Assembly: GCA_044370375.1 (NCBI GenBank) | Contig: JBILVQ010000115.1 | Location: 1-9,743 of the forward strand | DNA: 9,743 nucleotides | Origin: JBILVQ01 sp044370375 | GTDB taxonomy: Bacteria > Bacteroidota > Bacteroidia > UBA4408 | Direction of reading: 5' to 3' | Shown here: positions 7,101 to 9,743 of the stretch, one piece after another | Layout: each line of letters opens with the position of its first letter | Position numbering within the stretch: the stretch's first letter is position 1 | Made by a program: the position numbers and the translations under genes | The notes under the pieces: generated by a model | What the model saw: only the letters and a program-made list of their open reading frames with translations | Told to the model about the DNA's origin: nothing | Databases searched by the model: none

Positions 7101-8780
7101 ATAAATATTGCCACAGTCATCAATATCGATACCACTGTTTCCTACCTGAGAGGAAGTTCCGATGATTGGAATGGTGGTGGTTACAAAACTGCCTGCAGGA
7201 ATGGCTACTGAAGCTACTACCGTGCCGGTAAAAAAGTTTCTTTTCTGGAGTTGATTACCACGATTAACATAAACAAAATCACCATAGGTTTTGAGCGCCT
7301 CGATACCACTATTGCTATAACGCCAGTTTTCTACTTTGTAACCTAATGTAAAGCCATTGCTGAATTTAACATTCGATTCTCCGGGCCCGCCACAGGCATT
7401 TAAATTCTGGTTAATATAACCCAACGAGTCGTGTGCCAGATAATAATATTTTCCGTTGCCGCAGGCAGTTATGCAGCGTACCTCCTTTGGATCGAACAAG
7501 CCGCCCGGCGAATTGGTAACCTGAACAGAACTCACTACATTTCCGTTGTTCATGTCCACTTCATAAATAAAAGGCACCGGAGGAAGAAACCCACCCGTGC
7601 CGCCTATCACCAATCTGCTTTGGTCGCAATTAAAACTGATGCTCCAGAATTCTGTGCTGGAAAAAAGTCCTCCAGGATTAGGATTATTCCATACCAATAC
7701 TCCTGCCGTATTTACTTTAATGATGGCAGCAGCTGAGCCATTGCACACATAGGAATTTCCCGCTAAATCGGTGGCAAATGAACCTAACCAAGAGGTGGTA
7801 TCATAGGGCGTGCTGTAGGTCCATTGCAAAGTACCGGTAGCATTGTATTTCAATAATTGAAGTGGCATAACCCCACCAATGATGTACACATTGCCCAAAC
7901 CATCTTTTTCGCATTCCCAAACGCAATCCCAGTTGGTATTAAACGCTGGTGATTGGGTCCATGGATCGATGATAATGCTTTCTTGCGGGTTGTAATCCCC
8001 TAATTGAAAGCGAATAATATTTTGTTGAACCCAATAGGAGGAGGAAATAACTTGGTGATGATTGTTTGCATAAAAAGTGACCGGCTTATGGTCTTTGATA
8101 TCACCAAAAAGCGTTGCGGTTAAAATGCTCCCATCGCCTTGCAAGCGGGCATCTTTGGAGTATTGTAACTGAATGTTTTGCGGGTTAGCGCCCGGATGAA
8201 GGACCAGGCTGTATTTAAGACCTCCTTGCGGATGAAATTCATAAACAAGGTCAATGTTGGGGTAAAGGTTTTTATAGGTTAATTTTCGGTAAGAAGGAAT
8301 GTTATGGATACTTTTTTGTTGTTTATTTCCGGAGTTGATAAGGTAACTATGGGTAAAGGAGTTTTTTTCGGAAGGGATTAATTCAACATTTGGATTCGCA
8401 TTGAGCCAAATACAGCTTAGTTCATCTTGGGTTAAGGCAATGCGTTCGCCTTGCTTCTCAAACTCCTGCCATTCTTTTAAACTTTTGAATCCTTCCTTTT
8501 TTCTTTCCTGACGTTGTGCTTTTTCTTCCTGACTTTTTTGTCTTTTTTCCTTTAAGGAATAAACCAAAACATGGCCTTTGCGGGTAAAAAAATAATCTTC
8601 ATTGCCACCATCAAAAGAGAATAGAATGTCTTGCTGTTGGGGGTCTTTGACCAAACGGACGAATTGCCCTTTGTTTTCAATGAAACCTTTCTGTTGCTGC
8701 AAATCAGCCTTCCAGTTCTGCGCCATGAGGGATTGAAATCCCGATAGCAGAAAATAAAAAAGTAAAATTTTATGTTTCAT
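4155..8780 (-). CDS. Giant SprB-repeat surface protein with DUF7948-like and propeller domains and T9SS type B (CHU_C) tail
   Basis: A 1541-residue multidomain protein expected at the cell surface or in the medium through T9SS. Domains in order: signal peptide 1-21; DUF7948-like domain about 30-275 (FIENKGQF, PSYRKLTYKNLYPNIDLVYEF, GGLKYSLVLHPGANP, SIIIDPW), interrupted by a highly charged segment at 78-113; SBBP/NHL-like propeller about 285-600 (GNVYIIGG, GNSYVCNG, CGNIYVGSTNGVYKFD); Cys-rich region 620-812 containing GGTWTGPGVNASGLFDP and a SprB-like SGGTGPYTW; seven SprB-like repeats 815-1372; PKD-like domain about 1376-1450; gliding motility-associated C-terminal domain about 1453-1541 (VFVPSGFSPNGDGFNE, FDRFGELVFES, GWDGTYKG, GVYVYY). 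The start at 8780 gives a normal signal peptide with an A-rich leader and no Shine-Dalgarno, 46 nt downstream of the promoter's -7 element. Adhesion or gliding is inferred from SprB relatives; the exact ligand is unknown. Confidence 0.88.
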   Translation of the reverse strand: MKHKILLFYFLLSGFQSLMAQNWKADLQQQKGFIENKGQFVRLVKDPQQQDILFSFDGGNEDYFFTRKGHVLVYSLKEKRQKSQEEKAQRQERKKEGFKSLKEWQEFEKQGERIALTQDELSCIWLNANPNVELIPSEKNSFTHSYLINSGNKQQKSIHNIPSYRKLTYKNLYPNIDLVYEFHPQGGLKYSLVLHPGANPQNIQLQYSKDARLQGDGSILTATLFGDIKDHKPVTFYANNHHQVISSSYWVQQNIIRFQLGDYNPQESIIIDPWTQSPAFNTNWDCVWECEKDGLGNVYIIGGVMPLQLLKYNATGTLQWTYSTPYDTTSWLGSFATDLAGNSYVCNGSAAAIIKVNTAGVLVWNNPNPGGLFSSTEFWSISFNCDQSRLVIGGTGGFLPPVPFIYEVDMNNGNVVSSVQVTNSPGGLFDPKEVRCITACGNGKYYYLAHDSLGYINQNLNACGGPGESNVKFSNGFTLGYKVENWRYSNSGIEALKTYGDFVYVNRGNQLQKRNFFTGTVVASVAIPAGSFVTTTIPIIGTSSQVGNSGIDIDDCGNIYVGSTNGVYKFDTLLTALGSFPTTFNVYDVEVSIAGDVIAAGSTGNSNSNNRTGAVQSFAAAACAPPPSICCDASICNLPDFCLTDAPQQLISATPGGTWTGPGVNASGLFDPATAGVGVFNLTYSLSCGSESISITVNNCTALDVCEELNGTYTVSGGTGPYTWQVFSPASTTAINTQAECQACGYTWFFGNCFNPFPIPADSCTTPAGWTTYATGVNAPAPPGFPAQVIDNAGTIYTINSAAQILPCSNCPTIATITVNQSDAACAGGTGNATLSSSGGTGPYTYSWVPGNLNGDTQNNLSAGTYTITITDANGCSGIYTITINEPPALILNTGLFPSTCQLANGTAFAAASGGTGPYTYTWSNAGGNLQITNNSINPDTLNNLPAGNYFILMQDANACSAADTLLITTSSSPVANLLAQNNATCGVNNGSIVISASGGTGPFTFAWYDGNTLVLTNNNVLSVDSIVNITAGNYTAIITDAAGCIDSLSASVNNLNAATLNILSQNNILCFGEDSAMAIVAALGGVDPYNFVWSLNATIVQSSNNVLSQDTLITSVAGNYLLEVTDSSGCISSVQVNITGPSAPLGISGLSITDASCGNSDGAASIVVTGGTAGAGYQYNWQPGGANSSTANNLAAGTYTITVTDANACSIDSVISIGNTNGPLVSINNIVNPNCFGEQTGSATATATGGSGLYNFAWSGALGNNANIINVGAGSYTVVVTDALGCTGTATVTIEQPNAISGNITTSAANCGLNNGTALITASGGSGPLLYSWNNGQTGSLASGLPTGNCSVVITDSLGCNAAFTSFVNQTGLFSIDAGADAIIQSGASIELSGTGPANGVYNWAPAEFLSCSTCVNTIASPQTTTAFVLTVTQNGCAVVDTVIVEVELECGDVFVPSGFSPNGDGFNEVLYPRGNCIVSLEFKVFDRFGELVFESIDQNTGWDGTYKGKPVMPGVYVYYLSATVKGEILFIHGDVTLVR
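4665..6338 (-). repeat. Seven tandem SprB-like protein repeats within the giant surface protein
   Basis: Seven units share the pattern xC-(G/F)-x(3)-G...SGGTGPYxYxW...aGxYxxxxTDaxGC. Approximate unit boundaries on the DNA are 6338-6114, 6113-5859, 5858-5607, 5606-5346, 5345-5112, 5111-4881 and 4880-4665. Each unit has a Cys near its start and one near its end (826/876, 901/960, 986/1045, 1071/1131, 1158/1210, 1236/1287, 1312/1361). Units 2-4 are longer because of an insertion before the aGxY strand. DNA identity is patchy; the best local match is between units 1 and 5, around the gcattggcatc...gttcctgc stretches near 6160-6210 and 5155-5205. The units are therefore old duplications, not a recent expansion. 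The repeat boundaries are estimates by eye. Confidence 0.82.
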
Positions 8781-8825
8781 GGGGTTATTTTCAACTTATT
8801 TTATGGTTGAACACTTAAATTATAG

Positions 8826-8856
8826 CAAACATAGTAAAATTTATTAAGGAACCAAT
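8826..8856 (-). promoter_or_regulatory. Bacteroidota-type promoter for the giant T9SS cargo gene
   Basis: On the coding strand, ATTG (complement of 8853-8856) is followed after exactly 19 nt by TATGTTTG (complement of 8826-8833). The -7 element matches the Bacteroidota primary sigma consensus TAnnTTTG perfectly, and the -33 element matches TTTG in three of four positions at the preferred spacing. Transcription would start near 8820, leaving a leader of about 40 nt before the ATG at 8780. This probably drives the giant gene and the propeller gene 11 nt behind it. No flanking operator stands out. Confidence 0.65.
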
Positions 8857-8920
8857 CAGGTTGGGTTATCTTATTTATGAAAAAGGAATTACCTCTTAGC
8901 GATAAGACCTCTGTCCCCTC

Positions 8921-8950
8921 AATTTCATGGGTTTTTTAAACCATGAAATT
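8921..8950 (-). terminator. Perfect 10-bp inverted repeat downstream of tex, putative terminator or 3' hairpin
   Basis: AATTTCATGG (8921-8930) and CCATGAAATT (8941-8950) are exact reverse complements around a 10-nt A/T-rich loop. The hairpin begins 31 nt after the tex TAA and lies upstream of the next gene's promoter, the right place to end the tex transcript. In the tex direction the arm is followed by GAGGGGACAG rather than a U-tract, so a classical intrinsic terminator is not assured. The T-rich run lies on the opposite strand (8958-8967), where it would stop leftover plus-strand transcription. The stem itself is clear; its role is inferred. Confidence 0.5.
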
Positions 8951-8981
8951 TGAAGACTTTTTATTTTGATGATAGCAGCAC

Positions 8982-9743
8982 TTAAAATCCTTTCATGCTC
9001 AAGCCTATTCTTTTGCGCAACAAATCAACTTCTAATACTTTTACCTGTACCTGTTGTTGAAGTTTTACAATGCTGTTGGGGTCGTTTACAAACTTATCGG
9101 CCATTTGTGAAATGTGCACCATGCCATCTTGTTTTACACCGATATCAACAAAGCATCCGAATTTGGTAATATTGGTAACAATGCCGGGAAGAATCATTCC
9201 AACGCTTAGGTCCTCGGGTTTTTTTACCGCTGCAAATTTAAAGGGTTTTAATTTTTCGCGTGGATCTCGACCCGGTTTGGCCAACTCGTTTAATATATCA
9301 TTCAGGGTTAAGAGACCTGCCTGCTCATTGACAAATTTTTTTGCATCAATGCTTTTCCTCAGCGATTCATTTTTTATTAGATCATGGATGCTGCAACGCT
9401 GTTGTTGCGCCATGGCTTCTACAATTCCATAGCTTTCAGGATGCACTGCCGTATTGTCTAAAACATTAGCGGCATTGGGAATCCTCAAAAATCCTGCACA
9501 TTGCTCAAAGGTTTTGTTACCCAAACGGGCCACTTTTTTTAATTCATTTCTTGAGCCAAAGGCACCATTTTCATTTCGGTATTGAATGATATTTTGTGCT
9601 GTGTGTTCGTTCAATCCGGCAACATAGGTAAGCAGACTTTTGCTTGCCGTGTTTAGATTTACTCCTACTTGATTTACACAACGCTCAACAACGGCATCTA
9701 AACTTTGTTTGAGTTTGTTTTGTTCTACATCGTGCTGGTATTG
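8982..9743 (-). CDS. tex: Tex family transcription accessory / S1 RNA-binding protein (C-terminal 253 residues)
   Basis: The C-terminal third of Tex (E. coli YhgF), a conserved cytosolic nucleic-acid-binding protein linked to transcription and RNA metabolism. The reading frame is open to the right edge, so the 5' part lies outside the window; the ATG-like TTG at 9614 is internal, because upstream codons already match Tex (YQHDVEQNKLKQSLDAVVE, CVNQVGVNLNTAS). Within the visible fragment, helix-hairpin-helix segments cover about residues 20-90 (LLTYVAGLNEHTAQNI, VARLGNKTFEQCAGFLRIP). The conserved VHPESY and KPGRDPR motifs follow. An S1 domain lies at about 180-251 (GMILPGIVTNITKFGCFVDI, KQDGMVHISQMADKFV, KVKVLEVDLLRKRIGLSM). 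The protein stops three residues after the S1 domain (KGF-TAA), without the longer basic tail of E. coli Tex. The assignment is secure. Confidence 0.95.
   Translation of the reverse strand, partial: QYQHDVEQNKLKQSLDAVVERCVNQVGVNLNTASKSLLTYVAGLNEHTAQNIIQYRNENGAFGSRNELKKVARLGNKTFEQCAGFLRIPNAANVLDNTAVHPESYGIVEAMAQQQRCSIHDLIKNESLRKSIDAKKFVNEQAGLLTLNDILNELAKPGRDPREKLKPFKFAAVKKPEDLSVGMILPGIVTNITKFGCFVDIGVKQDGMVHISQMADKFVNDPNSIVKLQQQVQVKVLEVDLLRKRIGLSMKGF

Overview
The window looks like chromosomal DNA of a Bacteroidota bacterium, probably an environmental Sphingobacteriia/Chitinophagia/Flavobacteriia-type lineage. Four things point there: two adjacent proteins with type IX secretion (T9SS) sorting tails (one type A, one type B/CHU_C), SprB-type repeats, a TonB-dependent receptor with an N-terminal carboxypeptidase-regulatory-like domain, and starts that lack Shine-Dalgarno sequences but include one good Bacteroidota promoter (TTG-type -33, TAnnTTTG -7). 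All six genes are on the minus strand, so in transcription order they read from the right edge to the left.

Layout in transcription order: (1) the 3' third of tex, a transcription accessory/S1 RNA-binding protein (8982-9743, open at the right edge). (2) A 201-nt gap with a hairpin just past tex and a strong promoter for the next gene. (3) A 1541-residue secreted, cell-surface protein (4155-8780): signal peptide, DUF7948-like N-terminal domain with a charged insertion, SBBP/NHL-like propeller, Cys-rich linker, seven SprB-like repeats, PKD-like domain and CHU_C tail. (4) Only 11 nt later, a 377-residue secreted beta-propeller of sialidase/GH43-like appearance with a type A tail (3010-4143), almost certainly co-transcribed. 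(5) A Blc-like outer-membrane lipoprotein lipocalin (2400-2915). (6) A 299-nt gap without a recognisable gene. (7) A YfiT/BstA-type DinB-fold bacillithiol S-transferase with all three metal-binding histidines (1567-2100). (8) A FecA-like TonB-dependent receptor (2-1468) that hits an in-frame TAA at bases 2-4, in the middle of the barrel.

The only functional unit supported by the sequence is the pair of T9SS cargo proteins: a large adhesin-like surface protein and a smaller secreted propeller that may bind or cleave glycans. Lipocalin, YfiT and the FecA-like receptor are envelope-maintenance, thiol/detoxification and siderophore-uptake functions with no evident link to that pair. I see no mobile element, CRISPR array, RNA gene or phage gene. 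No clearly new system is visible. The points most worth checking are the apparent premature stop in the receptor, the two length classes of Cys-bounded SprB repeats, and the architecture of the two-gene T9SS operon.
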